Shown: in pieces, positions 48,610 to 57,989 of the stretch
Layout of the letters: every line of letters starts with the position of its first letter
Position numbering within the stretch: the first letter of the stretch is position 1
Origin: Massilia sp. YIM B02443
Lineage (GTDB): Bacteria; Pseudomonadota; Gammaproteobacteria; Burkholderiales; Burkholderiaceae_D
Direction of reading: 5' to 3'
Length of the DNA stretch: 63,045 bases
Assembly: GCF_030411955.1 (NCBI RefSeq)
Contig: NZ_JASNRA010000027.1
Span: forward strand, 1 to 63,045
The notes under the pieces: generated by a model
Seen by the model: the letters and a program-made list of their open reading frames with translations, nothing else
The model's database searches: none
What the model was told of the DNA's origin: nothing
Position numbers and translations under genes: made by a program

Positions 48610-51600
48610 ATGAGCCAGAAGCTCGACCCTCTCGTATTCCCCCTGCACGGCTCGCGCCTGATCGAGGCCTCGGCCGGCACCGGCAAGACCTGGACCATCG
48701 CCGCGCTGTACGTGCGCCTGGTGCTGGGTCACGGTGGCGACGACGCCTTCGTGCGCCCGCTGTTGCCGTCCGAGATCCTGGTGATGACCTTCACCCGCGC
48801 CGCCACGCGCGAGCTGGCCAACCGCGTGCGCGAACGCCTGGTGCAGGCCGCGGCCTATTTCCGTGGCGAGCTGCAACTGGACGACGCGTACCTGGAAGCG
48901 GTGGCCGACAGCTACGCCGAAGGCAGTGAGCGCAGCATCGCCGCGCACCGCCTGATGCTGGCCGCCGAGACGATGGACGAGGCGGCGATCTTCACCATCG
49001 ACGCCTGGTGCCAGCGCATGCTGCGCGAGCACGCGTTCGATTCCGGCAGCCTGTTCGACGAAGAACTGGTGAGCGACGAGCGCCTGCTGTTCGAGGATGC
49101 GGCGCACGACTACTGGCGCCAGCACGTGTATCCGCTCGGCGCCGAGCCACTCGACGCCGTGCTGCAGACCTGGAGCGACGTCGAGGCCATGAAGCACGGC
49201 GTGCGCGAGCTGGTGCATCGCGGCGCGCTGCTGGGCGAGGTCGCGCAGGAGCCGCTCGGGACACTCGTGGCGCGCCTGGCGCGCGCCCAGCGCGAGGAGC
49301 TCGGCCGCCTGAAACAGGGCTGGAGCGAGCGCGCCGATGCGATGGAGCGCTGGATCGCAGGACACCGCGAGCGCGACCCCAAGTGCTTCAACGGCACCAA
49401 GATGCGCGCCGATTCGCTGGTCAAGTGGTTCGACGCGCTGCGCACCTGGGCGGCAAACCCGGACCTGCACCTGCCGGACCTGAACGACACCGCCTGGCGC
49501 CGCCTGACCCCGGGCGGCATCGAGGACGCGTTCAGCAAGAATTTCTCGACCGAGGTGCCGGATGTTTTCGACGCCACCGCCGCGCTGCAGGAAGCGCTGG
49601 GCGCGATGGACCCGATCGCGCACGCACTGCTGCGCCACGCGGCCGGCCACATCGGCGCGCGCATGCAGGAACTCAAGCGCCGCAACCGCCAGTTCGGCTT
49701 CGCCGACATGCTCGAGCGCCTGAAGGCCGCGCTGGAAGGCGAAAACGGCGCGGCGCTGCGCCAGCGCATCGTGGAGCAGTACCCGGTGGCCCTGGTCGAC
49801 GAATTCCAGGACACCTCGCCCGACCAGTACCGCATCTTCGACCTGCTGTACCGGGTGGCCGACAACGACCCGCAGCAAGGCCTGTTCCTGATCGGCGACC
49901 CGAAGCAGTCGATCTATGGCTTCCGCGGCGCCGACATCCACAGCTATCTGTCGGCGCGGCGCGCCACCACGGGCCGCCACTACCAGCTCGGCACCAATTA
50001 CCGCTCGACGGCGGCGCTGGTGGCGTCGGTCAACCAGCTGTTCCTGCACGCCGAACGGAACGCCAACGGCAGCGGCTACAGCGCCGGCGCGTTCCGCTTC
50101 CGGCGCGGCGACGATAACCCGCTGCCGTTCGAAGCGGTCGACGCCAAGGGCCACCGCAAACAACTGGTCGGGGTCGAAGGCGAAATGCAGGCGCTGGCCG
50201 TCTGCACCACCTGCCGCGACGACCTCAAGGCAGAGGACTACCGCGACTTTTTCGCCCAGCACTGCGCCGAGCATATCGTCGGGCTGCTCAACGACGAGCG
50301 CGTGGGTTTTCTCGAGCAGGACGATGAAGTCGACGAGAAATTCACGCGGTTGATGCCGGCCGATATCGCGATCCTGGTGCGCGACCGGCGCGAAGCCGCC
50401 GCCATCCGGCGCGCGCTGGCGCGGCGCAAGGTCCCGAGCGTGTACCTGTCGGACAAGGATTCGGTGGTCGAAAGCGAAGAGGCGCTTGATGTGCTGCGCT
50501 GGCTGTACGCGGTCGCCAACCCGCTCGACGGCGGCCTGGCGCGCGCGGCGTTTGCCACGCGCACCGCAGGCCTGGGCCTGGCCGAACTGGCGCGCTTCTC
50601 GCACGACGAGCTGGCGTGGGAAGCGCGCGTCGAGCAACTGAAGGCGCTGCACGGCATCTGGCAGCGGCGCGGCGTGCTGGCCATGCTGCGCAGCTTCATC
50701 CACGAACTCGGCCTGCCGGCGCGCCTGCTGCGCGAAGCGGGCGGCGAGCGGCGCCTGACCAACCTGTTGCACCTGGCCGAGCTGCTGCAGGAAGCCAGCG
50801 CCCAGCTGGAAGGCGAACAGGCGCTGACGCGCTGGTTCGCCGAGCAGATCGAGGGCCTGGGTTCGGGCGGCGACGAACGGGTGCTGCGCCTGGAAAGCGA
50901 CGCCGAGCTGGTGAAGGTGGTCACGGTCCATAAATCGAAGGGCCTGGAGTATCCGCTGGTGTACCTGCCGTTCGCGGTCACCGCGCGGCGTACCGATCGC
51001 CGCAACCGCGCCTTCTTCGAATACGTCGATCCCGATGGCGAACGCCACCTCGACCTGGCGCTGTCGGACGACGCGCTCGACGCGGTCGACCGCGCCCGCA
51101 TCGAGGAAGACCTGCGCCTGCTGTACGTGGCGGTCACGCGCGCGCGCCACTTTTTGTGGCTGGGCGCGGCGGCGGTGGCGTCCGGGCGCAAGGGCGACAA
51201 CCGGCTGCACGAATCGGCGCTCGGCTACCTGCTGGGCGGAGGCGACGCGATCGCCGCCGGCGCGCTGCGCGACCATTTCGAGCGCCTGCGCGGCGACGTG
51301 GATGGCATCGCGCTGCACGAGCTGGAGCCGGCGGAAGGACTGACGATGCTGGCCCGTCACGACGCGCGTCCCGAGCTGCTGGAGGCGCCGCGCTACCACG
51401 CCGACTTCGAGCGCGACTGGGCGGTCGGCTCGTTCACGTCGCTCACACGCCATGCGGTAGCGCCGCCGGCGCCGATGCGGGCGCAGGAACAGACGCTGAT
51501 GGAAGAAGCGCCGCAGGTCGTCACGCCGCCGCGCATCGAAGACGCGCCATGGCACCGCTTCCCGCGCGGCTCGGTGCCCGGCAACTTCCTGCACGAGCAG

Positions 51601-52278
51601 CTCGAATGGCTGGCGCGCGAGGGCTTCGACTGTCTGCACGATCCGAACTGTGAAGCGCGGCTGGTGCAGCGCATCGAACGCGCCGGCTGGGGCCATCGGC
51701 TCGACGATGCGCTGGCCTGGTTGCGCGCGATCGTCGACACGCCGCTGCCGCCGCTGGGCGTGGCCCTTAGCGGCCTGCGTGGCGTGCTGCCCGAGATGGA
51801 ATTCTGGTTCCCGAGCGAGCAGCTCAAGTTGCCGAAACTCGATGCCCTGTGCCGCAAACACCTGCTGGGCGCGGTCGAGCGGCCGACGCTGCCCGAGAAA
51901 ACCCTGCATGGCATGCTGAAAGGCTTTGCCGACCTGGTGTTCGAAATCGATGGCCGCTACTGGGTGCTGGACTACAAGTCGAACGCGCTCGGCACCGGCG
52001 ACGATGCCTACACCCGGCTGGCGATGGAAGCCGGCATGGCCGGCCACCGCTACGACATCCAGGGCACGATCTACATGCTGGCGCTGCACCGGCTGCTGCG
52101 CGCGCGTTTGGGCGATGCCTACGAACCCGAATATCAGCTGGGCGGGGCGCTGTTCCTGTTCCTGCGCGGGATCGCCAACCCCGAGACGCACGGCTGCTGC
52201 GTGCTGGCGCCGGACATGGAGCTGCTGGACAAACTGGAACGACTGCTGGACAAGAACGATGGCCAAGACGAGTACTAA
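48610..52278 (+). CDS. recB: Exodeoxyribonuclease V beta subunit (RecB)
   Basis: 1222 residues. It is the 3'-5' helicase and the only nuclease of RecBCD. Helicase motifs: RLIEASAGTGKTWTIAALYV, VMTFTRAATRELANRVRERL, VALVDEFQDTSPDQYRIFD, LIGDPKQSIYGFRGADIHSYL, GTNYRSTAALV, TVHKSKGLEYPLVYLPF and YVAVTRARHFLWLG. The C-terminal nuclease has GFADLVFEIDGRYWVLDYKSN, with the metal-binding Asp and the D-x-K triad intact. It ends 20 bp inside the recD reading frame, so the two are translationally coupled. Confidence 0.95.
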   Translation: MSQKLDPLVFPLHGSRLIEASAGTGKTWTIAALYVRLVLGHGGDDAFVRPLLPSEILVMTFTRAATRELANRVRERLVQAAAYFRGELQLDDAYLEAVADSYAEGSERSIAAHRLMLAAETMDEAAIFTIDAWCQRMLREHAFDSGSLFDEELVSDERLLFEDAAHDYWRQHVYPLGAEPLDAVLQTWSDVEAMKHGVRELVHRGALLGEVAQEPLGTLVARLARAQREELGRLKQGWSERADAMERWIAGHRERDPKCFNGTKMRADSLVKWFDALRTWAANPDLHLPDLNDTAWRRLTPGGIEDAFSKNFSTEVPDVFDATAALQEALGAMDPIAHALLRHAAGHIGARMQELKRRNRQFGFADMLERLKAALEGENGAALRQRIVEQYPVALVDEFQDTSPDQYRIFDLLYRVADNDPQQGLFLIGDPKQSIYGFRGADIHSYLSARRATTGRHYQLGTNYRSTAALVASVNQLFLHAERNANGSGYSAGAFRFRRGDDNPLPFEAVDAKGHRKQLVGVEGEMQALAVCTTCRDDLKAEDYRDFFAQHCAEHIVGLLNDERVGFLEQDDEVDEKFTRLMPADIAILVRDRREAAAIRRALARRKVPSVYLSDKDSVVESEEALDVLRWLYAVANPLDGGLARAAFATRTAGLGLAELARFSHDELAWEARVEQLKALHGIWQRRGVLAMLRSFIHELGLPARLLREAGGERRLTNLLHLAELLQEASAQLEGEQALTRWFAEQIEGLGSGGDERVLRLESDAELVKVVTVHKSKGLEYPLVYLPFAVTARRTDRRNRAFFEYVDPDGERHLDLALSDDALDAVDRARIEEDLRLLYVAVTRARHFLWLGAAAVASGRKGDNRLHESALGYLLGGGDAIAAGALRDHFERLRGDVDGIALHELEPAEGLTMLARHDARPELLEAPRYHADFERDWAVGSFTSLTRHAVAPPAPMRAQEQTLMEEAPQVVTPPRIEDAPWHRFPRGSVPGNFLHEQLEWLAREGFDCLHDPNCEARLVQRIERAGWGHRLDDALAWLRAIVDTPLPPLGVALSGLRGVLPEMEFWFPSEQLKLPKLDALCRKHLLGAVERPTLPEKTLHGMLKGFADLVFEIDGRYWVLDYKSNALGTGDDAYTRLAMEAGMAGHRYDIQGTIYMLALHRLLRARLGDAYEPEYQLGGALFLFLRGIANPETHGCCVLAPDMELLDKLERLLDKNDGQDEY

Positions 52279-54217
52279 AAGCGCCGGCCCGGCGAACATC
52301 GACGCGCTCTGGGACCAGATCGGCGCGCTGACCGAGGCCGGCGAATTGCGCCGGCTGTCGAATGCGTTCGCGCGCTTCGTCGCTTCGCTCGGCAGCGCGC
52401 CGCCGCCGCTGGTGCTGGCGGCCGCCGTGCTGTCCGAGCTGGAAGGCCATGGCCACAGCTGCGTGCAGCTGGCCGACCTGGCCGAAGCCGAGGGCAGCGC
52501 CGGCCTGGCGCCGCTGCTGGGCTGGAGCGAAGAGCAATGGCGCGCGCTGGCGGCGCTGGCCGGGCCGCTGCCGAAAGGCGTCAAGGGTTGGCACACGCTG
52601 CTGTCCGGCTGCGAGCAGGTGTGGGACCGCGAGTCGTTCGACTACGACCAGCCGCTGGTGCTGGACGGCGAGCGCCTGTATCTGCGCCGCTACTGGCGCG
52701 ACGAGACCCAGGTGGCGCGCGCCGTGCGCCAGCGCGCCGAAGCGGCGCTGCCGGTCGATACGGCGGCGGTGCGCGGCTGGCTCGACACGCTGTTCCCGGC
52801 GCAGCCCGATGCGCCGGCGCCGGACTGGCAAAAGCTGGCCTGCGCCATCGCCCTGCGCGGCGCAGTGGCGATCATCACGGGCGGCCCCGGCACCGGCAAG
52901 ACCTATACCGTGGCGCGCCTGCTGGCGCTGCTGTTCGCGACCGCGCCCGAGGCCAGTCGCCAGCGCGTGGCCCTGGCCGCACCGACCGGCAAGGCGGCGG
53001 CGCGCCTGAAGCAGTCGATCGACAAGGCGCTGGGCGAACTGGCCGAGCGCGTCGGCGACCGCCTGCCGTTGCGCGAGCTGACGGGCCGCATGGGCGCGGC
53101 GCGCACGCTGCACAGTCTCCTGGGCGCGCGGCCCGACACCCGCGCCTTTGCCCACCACCGCGGCAATCCGCTCGACGTCGACGTGCTGATCGTCGACGAA
53201 GCGTCGATGGTGCACCTGGAGATGATGGCCAGCCTGCTCGATGCGCTGCCGCCGACGGCGACATTGATCCTGCTGGGCGACAAGGACCAGCTGGCGTCGG
53301 TGGAGGCAGGCGCGGTGCTGGGCGACCTGTGCCACGACGCGCACGACGGCAACTACGATGCCGACACGCTGGCCTACGTGGCTGCCGCCAGCGGCGAGGC
53401 GATCCCCGCGCAGTATGCCGGCGCCGGCGGCCCGCTGGCCCAGCAGACCGTGATGCTGCGCCACAGCCGCCGCTTCGGCGGCCCGATCGGGCAGCTGGCG
53501 CTGGCCATCAACGCGGGCGACGGCGACCGCGCCGAGGACGTGCTGCGCGCGGGCGAGGGCAGCGTGCACTGGATCGAGGGTGCGCAGCCGGCGCAGTTGC
53601 TGGCGCTGGCGCAAACCGGCTACGCGCCGTACCTGGAGCATCTGCGCGCCGGCGAGCAGGGCGACCATGAGGCGTGGGTACGCGGCGTGCTGCAGAAGTT
53701 CGAGGCGTTCCGCATCCTGTGCGCGGTGCGTGACGGCGAGTGGGGCGTGGCGGGACTGAACGAGGCGATCGAGAAGCGCCTGGAGTCGGCGCGGCTGTTG
53801 CGGCGCAGCGGCGAGTGGTATGTCGGGCGGCCGGTGATGGTGACCCGCAACGACTACGCGACCTCGGTGTTCAATGGCGACATCGGCGTCACCCTGCCGG
53901 ATCCGGCGCGCGCCGGGGCGCTGCGGGTCTACTTCCTGGAAGGGGACAAGGTGCGCAGCGTGCTGGCCACGCGCCTGCGCAATGTGGAGACGGCGTTCGC
54001 GATGACCGTGCATAAATCGCAGGGCTCGGAGTTCGCGCACACGGTGCTGGCCTTGCCGCGCGAGCGCAATGCGGTGTTGACGCGCGAGCTGGTGTACACC
54101 GGGATCACGCGCGCCAGTAAAGAGTTTACGCTGGTGACGCCGGCCGGCGACGTGCTGTTCGACGCGATTGCACGGCGGACGCACCGCACCAGCGGCTTGC
54201 AGGAATTGATCGGATAG
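52259..54217 (+). CDS. recD: Exodeoxyribonuclease V alpha subunit (RecD)
   Basis: About 652 residues. It is the 5'-3' SF1B helicase of RecBCD. AIITGGPGTGKTYTVARLLAL is Walker A, VLIVDEASMVHLEMMASLL Walker B, then LLGDKDQLASVEAGAVLGD, AMTVHKSQGSEFAHTVL and LVYTGITRASKEFTLVTP. The ATG at 52259 overlaps the end of recB by 20 bp and gives a normal N-terminal domain (NIDALWDQIGALTEAGELRRL); the frame upstream of it lies entirely within recB and is not used. It completes the operon. Confidence 0.95.
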   Translation: MAKTSTKSAGPANIDALWDQIGALTEAGELRRLSNAFARFVASLGSAPPPLVLAAAVLSELEGHGHSCVQLADLAEAEGSAGLAPLLGWSEEQWRALAALAGPLPKGVKGWHTLLSGCEQVWDRESFDYDQPLVLDGERLYLRRYWRDETQVARAVRQRAEAALPVDTAAVRGWLDTLFPAQPDAPAPDWQKLACAIALRGAVAIITGGPGTGKTYTVARLLALLFATAPEASRQRVALAAPTGKAAARLKQSIDKALGELAERVGDRLPLRELTGRMGAARTLHSLLGARPDTRAFAHHRGNPLDVDVLIVDEASMVHLEMMASLLDALPPTATLILLGDKDQLASVEAGAVLGDLCHDAHDGNYDADTLAYVAAASGEAIPAQYAGAGGPLAQQTVMLRHSRRFGGPIGQLALAINAGDGDRAEDVLRAGEGSVHWIEGAQPAQLLALAQTGYAPYLEHLRAGEQGDHEAWVRGVLQKFEAFRILCAVRDGEWGVAGLNEAIEKRLESARLLRRSGEWYVGRPVMVTRNDYATSVFNGDIGVTLPDPARAGALRVYFLEGDKVRSVLATRLRNVETAFAMTVHKSQGSEFAHTVLALPRERNAVLTRELVYTGITRASKEFTLVTPAGDVLFDAIARRTHRTSGLQELIG

Positions 54218-54226
54218 GAGACGGCG

Positions 54227-54781
54227 GTGCGTGCATCGGGATGGCTGGTCGGCGGTGTGCTCGGTATCGGTGTCGTCCATGCGGCCAGCGCCAGCTGGCC
54301 CGAGCCGCCCGTGCACGAGGGAGTGCGGGTGGTGCGCGTGACGGTGCTGCTCACGCCTCCGGGAATGCGTTTCTCCGCGCCGCTGACCTATGCCGGGCTG
54401 CAGGCGGTCGGCTGCCGCTTCAGCACCGCATTCCGACCCGACCGGCAGGCGGCTCTGGTGGATATCATGGAGCGTCACCTGCTCCACAGTCAGTCGAGCC
54501 GCTTCAGCACCGCCTCTCTGCGCAATGCGATCGAACTGCATCTGCACGACGGCGCCGTGCTGCGCTACACCTTTGGCGATGATTCCGCGGCCGACGGTGT
54601 GGTCGATGGCTGGCGTGATCGCCGGGGTGGCACGCGTGGCACGGGGTCGGCATCGATGCCGGTGGTCGCACTGCGCGGTTTCCTGCGCGAGGTACGGGCC
54701 TGGGCCGCCGGCGACGTCGGCCGCGTCAACGTCGAGCCAGAATGCCTGCGCGATCCGCAACCATCGATACCGAGCAAATAA
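54227..54781 (+). CDS. Hypothetical secreted protein
   Basis: About 184 residues starting at a GTG (54227) with AGGAG upstream. The N-terminus (GWLVGGVLGIGVVHAASA) is a signal peptide. A polar domain follows with a single Cys pair (GCRF and PECL). No family recognised. It follows recD by 9 bp and may be co-transcribed, but a role in recombination is unlikely because it is exported. Its TAA overlaps the U tract of the terminator serving the opposite gene. Confidence 0.65.
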   Translation: MRASGWLVGGVLGIGVVHAASASWPEPPVHEGVRVVRVTVLLTPPGMRFSAPLTYAGLQAVGCRFSTAFRPDRQAALVDIMERHLLHSQSSRFSTASLRNAIELHLHDGAVLRYTFGDDSAADGVVDGWRDRRGGTRGTGSASMPVVALRGFLREVRAWAAGDVGRVNVEPECLRDPQPSIPSK

Positions 54782-54801
54782 AAAGGGCCCTGACTGGCCC
54801 C
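54778..54801 (-). terminator. Intrinsic terminator of the pbpG gene
   Basis: Read on the minus strand, GGGCC-AGTCAG-GGCCC forms a stem-loop directly followed by TTTTTATTT. It lies 34 bases after the pbpG stop, and is a classical Rho-independent terminator. Confidence 0.8.
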
Positions 54802-54834
54802 TTGGGTTGATGCGCTGTACGTTTCGCGGCGTGA

Positions 54835-55791
54835 TCAGTCGCGACGCTTGCGCGCCGTCTTGACCTTCGCCTGCTTGCGCTTGCTGACCGCCTTCGCTTT
54901 CGCGCCCGACTTGGCGCGCGCGCTCGCCTTCGCCTTCGAGCGCCCGGCGCTGGCCTTGATGCGTGGACCGCCGGTGGCGGCGCGCGCGACACGGGCCACC
55001 GGCTCGTCGCCGGTGATGAAGCGGCGGATATTCAGCGCGTCCATGATGCGCGCCGACGAGGCGCCAGCGTTGAGCAGCACCAGGGTCGCGTTCTTGCCGG
55101 CGGCCTTGATGTTCATGATCAGGCAGCGGCCCGCTTCGTTGGTGAAGCCGGTTTTCGACAGGCCGACGTCCCAGCCCTTGGCGCCGACCAGGCGGTTGGT
55201 GTTGCGGTATTCGACGCCGCGGCCGTTGATGTCGATGATGTCGCGGGTCTCGGTGGTCATGCGCACGATCTCGGGATACCTGGTCGAGGCGGTGGCCATC
55301 TTGACCAGGTCGGTCGCGGTCGAGCGGTTGTGCGGTGACAGGCCGGTCGGCTCTTCGATCGAGGTCTGGGTCATGCCCAGCGCGTGGATCTTGCGGCGCA
55401 CGGCAGCCTTGAAGCCTTCCTTGCCGCCCGGGTAGGTGCGGGCCAGCGCGGCGGCGGCGCGGTTATCCGACGACATCAGCGCCAGGTGCAGCACGTCGCG
55501 GCGCGAGATGCTGGCGCCGACCGGCACGCGCGAGCTGCTGTATTTGACGGTGTCGACGTCGCTGCGGTCGATTTCGATCTGCTCGTCCATGTCCAGCTTG
55601 GCGTCGAGCACGACCATCGCCGTCATCAGCTTGGTCAGCGAGGCGATCGGCACCACCTGGTCGGCATTCTTTTCGATCAGCACCTTGCCGGTGCCGTCTT
55701 CTACTACTAGTACCGACTGCGAGCCGAACGGCACTGCGAATGCAGCGGCCGAGAACGTCATCAGCGCGGTGGCGAACAATTTCTTGATCAT
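54835..55791 (-). CDS. pbpG: D-alanyl-D-alanine endopeptidase (PBP7/PbpG type) with basic tail
   Basis: About 318 residues from ATG 55791 (MIKKLFATALMTFSAAAFA signal peptide). It is a class C low-mass penicillin-binding protein of the S11 family. Active-site motifs: SLTK (in VPIASLTKLMTAM), SSDN and SKTGF. It cleaves D-Ala-meso-DAP cross-links in the periplasm during wall remodelling. The last ~45 residues (from IKASAGRSKAKASARAKSG) are almost only Lys, Ala, Arg and Ser, an extension PBP7 of E. coli lacks; it may bind anionic wall polymers or DNA. A strong terminator follows. Confidence 0.9.
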   Translation of the reverse strand: MIKKLFATALMTFSAAAFAVPFGSQSVLVVEDGTGKVLIEKNADQVVPIASLTKLMTAMVVLDAKLDMDEQIEIDRSDVDTVKYSSSRVPVGASISRRDVLHLALMSSDNRAAAALARTYPGGKEGFKAAVRRKIHALGMTQTSIEEPTGLSPHNRSTATDLVKMATASTRYPEIVRMTTETRDIIDINGRGVEYRNTNRLVGAKGWDVGLSKTGFTNEAGRCLIMNIKAAGKNATLVLLNAGASSARIMDALNIRRFITGDEPVARVARAATGGPRIKASAGRSKAKASARAKSGAKAKAVSKRKQAKVKTARKRRD

Positions 55792-56119
55792 TGGGCGATT
55801 TGAATTCGGGTGGAGGTTGAACGTCACGGGCGCCAGGCGGCGCTTTCAACATCTGTCTGTAGGGCAACTACAGAATTGAACGATAGCATCTATACGCAAT
55901 GCATGTCTATGGCGCACAAGAAAATTCCCCTAAAGCAGAAGAAAATTTTACTGAAATGTGACACCTTGGTGAACTGAATTTATTGGTTGAAATAATTAAT
56001 GAGCAAGCTCAATAGATTCGGTCGGAGATAATGGATGAGTTACGCCCACAAATAAAAACAGCCCCGCACGGAGCAGGGCTGTTTATTTATCCAGTATTTA
56101 TTGACGATCTGTTCAATAT
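55792..56119. other. AT-rich gap between pbpG and the sulfate-binding protein gene
   Basis: 328 bp, clearly AT-rich from about 55880 to 56055. It should contain the pbpG promoter and, near its right end, the terminator of the next gene. I see no gene in it. Confidence 0.5.
56054..56088. terminator. Strong bidirectional terminator downstream of sbp
   Basis: AAACAGCCCCGCA (56056-56068) pairs with GCAGGGCTGTTT (about 56072-56083) through a short loop, with A tracts left and T tracts right, so it reads as a terminator on both strands. On the minus strand it follows the sulfate-binding protein stop by about 35 bases. Confidence 0.8.
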
Positions 56120-57136
56120 TTATTTCGACTGATAAATCTTATCGAATTCGCCGCCATCGTCGAAGTGGCGCTTCTGCGCTGCGCGCCAGCCGCCGAATAC
56201 CTCGTCCACGGTGAACAGGCTGATCGGCTTGTAATTGGCCGCGTATTTCTTCATCACGTTTTCATTGCGCACGCGCATGAAGTGCTTGGCGCCGAATTCC
56301 TGGCCGGCCGGCGAATACAGGAAGTTCAGGTAAGCGGTCGCCGGCTGGCGCAGCTTGCGGCGGTCGACCACCTTGTCGACCACGGCCACCGGCGATTCGG
56401 CCAGGATCGAAGTCGCCGGATAGACGACTTCGAAGTTATTGCCGAATTCCTGGCGCACCATGCTCACTTCGTTTTCGAAGGTCACCAGCACGTCGCCGAT
56501 CTGGCGCTGGGTGAAGGTGGTGGTGGCTGCGCGGCCGCCGCCGTCCAGGATCGGCACGTTCTTGAAGATCTTGCCGACCAGCTCGCGCGCCTGGGCTTCG
56601 TTGCCGCCTTTCTTGATCACCGAGCCCCAGGCCGCCAGATAGGTATAGCGGCCGTTGCCGGCGGTCTTCGGATTCGGGATCACCACCTGCACGCCCGAAC
56701 GTGCCAGGTCTTGCCAGTCGCGCACCCCCTTCGGATTGCCTTTGCGGACCAGGAACACCATGGTCGAGTAATACGGCGCCGCATTGTTCGGGAACTTCCT
56801 GGCCCAGTCCTTCGCCACCAGGCCGCGGTCGGCCAGCATGTCGATGTCGTTGGCCTGGTTCATCGTCACCACCGAAGCTTCCAGGCCGTCGGCCACCGCG
56901 CGCGCCTGCTTGCTCGAGCCGCCGTGCGATTGCTTGACGGTCACGGTCTGGCCGGTCTGCTGTTTATAGGCAGCGATGAAGGCCGGGTTCACGTCCTTGT
57001 AGAGCTCGCGCGCAACGTCGTACGACACGTTCAGCAGTTCGGTCTGGGCCGCGGCCTGCACCGACAGGGTGCTGCCGGCCGCCATGGCCAATACCAGCAG
57101 CGCGCGGCGCAGGGAGCTGGAAGGGGAGTTGCGCAT
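56120..57136 (-). CDS. sbp: Sulfate/thiosulfate ABC transporter substrate-binding protein
   Basis: 338 residues with a signal peptide (LLVLAMAAGSTLSVQAAAQ). Sbp/CysP features: LNVSYDVARELYKDVNPAF, VKQSHGGSSKQARAV (anion-binding loop), GLVAKDWARKFPNNAAPYYSTMVFLVRKGNPK and NPKTAGNGRYTYLAAWG. It captures sulfate in the periplasm for a CysTWA permease, none of which is in the window, so it is an orphan here; another locus must supply the permease. It is followed by a strong terminator. No CysB site could be identified with confidence. Confidence 0.93.
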   Translation of the reverse strand: MRNSPSSSLRRALLVLAMAAGSTLSVQAAAQTELLNVSYDVARELYKDVNPAFIAAYKQQTGQTVTVKQSHGGSSKQARAVADGLEASVVTMNQANDIDMLADRGLVAKDWARKFPNNAAPYYSTMVFLVRKGNPKGVRDWQDLARSGVQVVIPNPKTAGNGRYTYLAAWGSVIKKGGNEAQARELVGKIFKNVPILDGGGRAATTTFTQRQIGDVLVTFENEVSMVRQEFGNNFEVVYPATSILAESPVAVVDKVVDRRKLRQPATAYLNFLYSPAGQEFGAKHFMRVRNENVMKKYAANYKPISLFTVDEVFGGWRAAQKRHFDDGGEFDKIYQSK

Positions 57137-57359
57137 GGTGTTCTCGCTTATCTCTAAGAGTAATGACAGTGTGCATGTTCCCTAATTTCCGCTTTGAACG
57201 GAACAATACTTTCGTCATATCCTTATTCGCAGCACGCGCTTGGGGGCGCGCCGAGCAGACCCCGGCGGTTTCGGTGTATAGTCGAGGTCATGCGACGCCC
57301 GAGGGCGCCCTGATAGTTGCCCCACGTTGTCCACGCTGTTTTGTTCGAGTAGAGATGTA

Positions 57360-57884
57360 ATGTCCACGCGTATCCAGATTCGCAGGGCGCTCCCTGACGA
57401 CGCGCCGGCTGCCTGCGCCCTGCTGCGGCGCTCCATCGAGGAAGGTTGCCGCGACGAACATCGCGACCAGCCGGCCGTGCTCGACGCGTGGCTCGGCAAC
57501 AAAACGCCGGCCACGGTCCTGGCCTGGTTTTCGTCTCCCGTCAATTACGCCCTGGTCGCCGAGAGCGAAGGGCAGCTGGTCGGACTGGCGCTCCTGACCC
57601 AGGCCGGCAAGGTGGCGCTGTGCTATGTGCTGCCCGAGGCGCTGCGCTGCGGCGTCGGCCGCGCACTGCTGACCGCGCTGGAAGAGCAGGCGCGCGCCTG
57701 GAACATCACCAAGCTCAGCCTGCACAGCCCGGCCGGCGCCAGCACCTTCTTCGAACGCCACGGCTTTCTGAATGCCGGCAAGGACAAGGCCTGCTTCGGC
57801 CTCGAATGCGACCTGTTGTGGAAACGCCTCGACGGCGCGTGCGATCCCAAGGCCAGCAAGCGTTTCTGCAACTGCGGCGACTGA
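57360..57884 (+). CDS. GNAT family N-acetyltransferase
   Basis: 174 residues from ATG 57360, where the GNAT N-terminus begins (TRIQIRRALPDDAPAACALLRRSI). Motif A is VLPEALRCGVGRALLTALEEQA and the C-terminal part has LHSPAGASTFFERHGFLNAG. The tail is cysteine-containing (CDPKASKRFCNCGD), which is unusual and could bind metal. Substrate unknown. It is divergent from sbp. Confidence 0.88.
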   Translation: MSTRIQIRRALPDDAPAACALLRRSIEEGCRDEHRDQPAVLDAWLGNKTPATVLAWFSSPVNYALVAESEGQLVGLALLTQAGKVALCYVLPEALRCGVGRALLTALEEQARAWNITKLSLHSPAGASTFFERHGFLNAGKDKACFGLECDLLWKRLDGACDPKASKRFCNCGD

Positions 57885-57989
57885 TATTTCGCTCGCGCAC
57901 GCCATTGCGCTGACGTGTGCTGTTCCAATAAGCTATAGTAGGCGCCATCGCAATGATGAGTTCCGCATAAGTAACGGACGAGCAATCCC

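Noticed and set aside
52259..52278. recB/recD overlap considered as a programmed frameshift fusion
   Set aside because: Both genes have normal ends and starts; a 20-bp overlap is ordinary translational coupling.
48154..52596. 1480-residue open frame on the minus strand across recB and recD
   Set aside because: It is antisense to intact recCBD, is rich in Arg, Gln, His and Ala as expected from the reverse of GC-rich codons, and has no recognisable domain.
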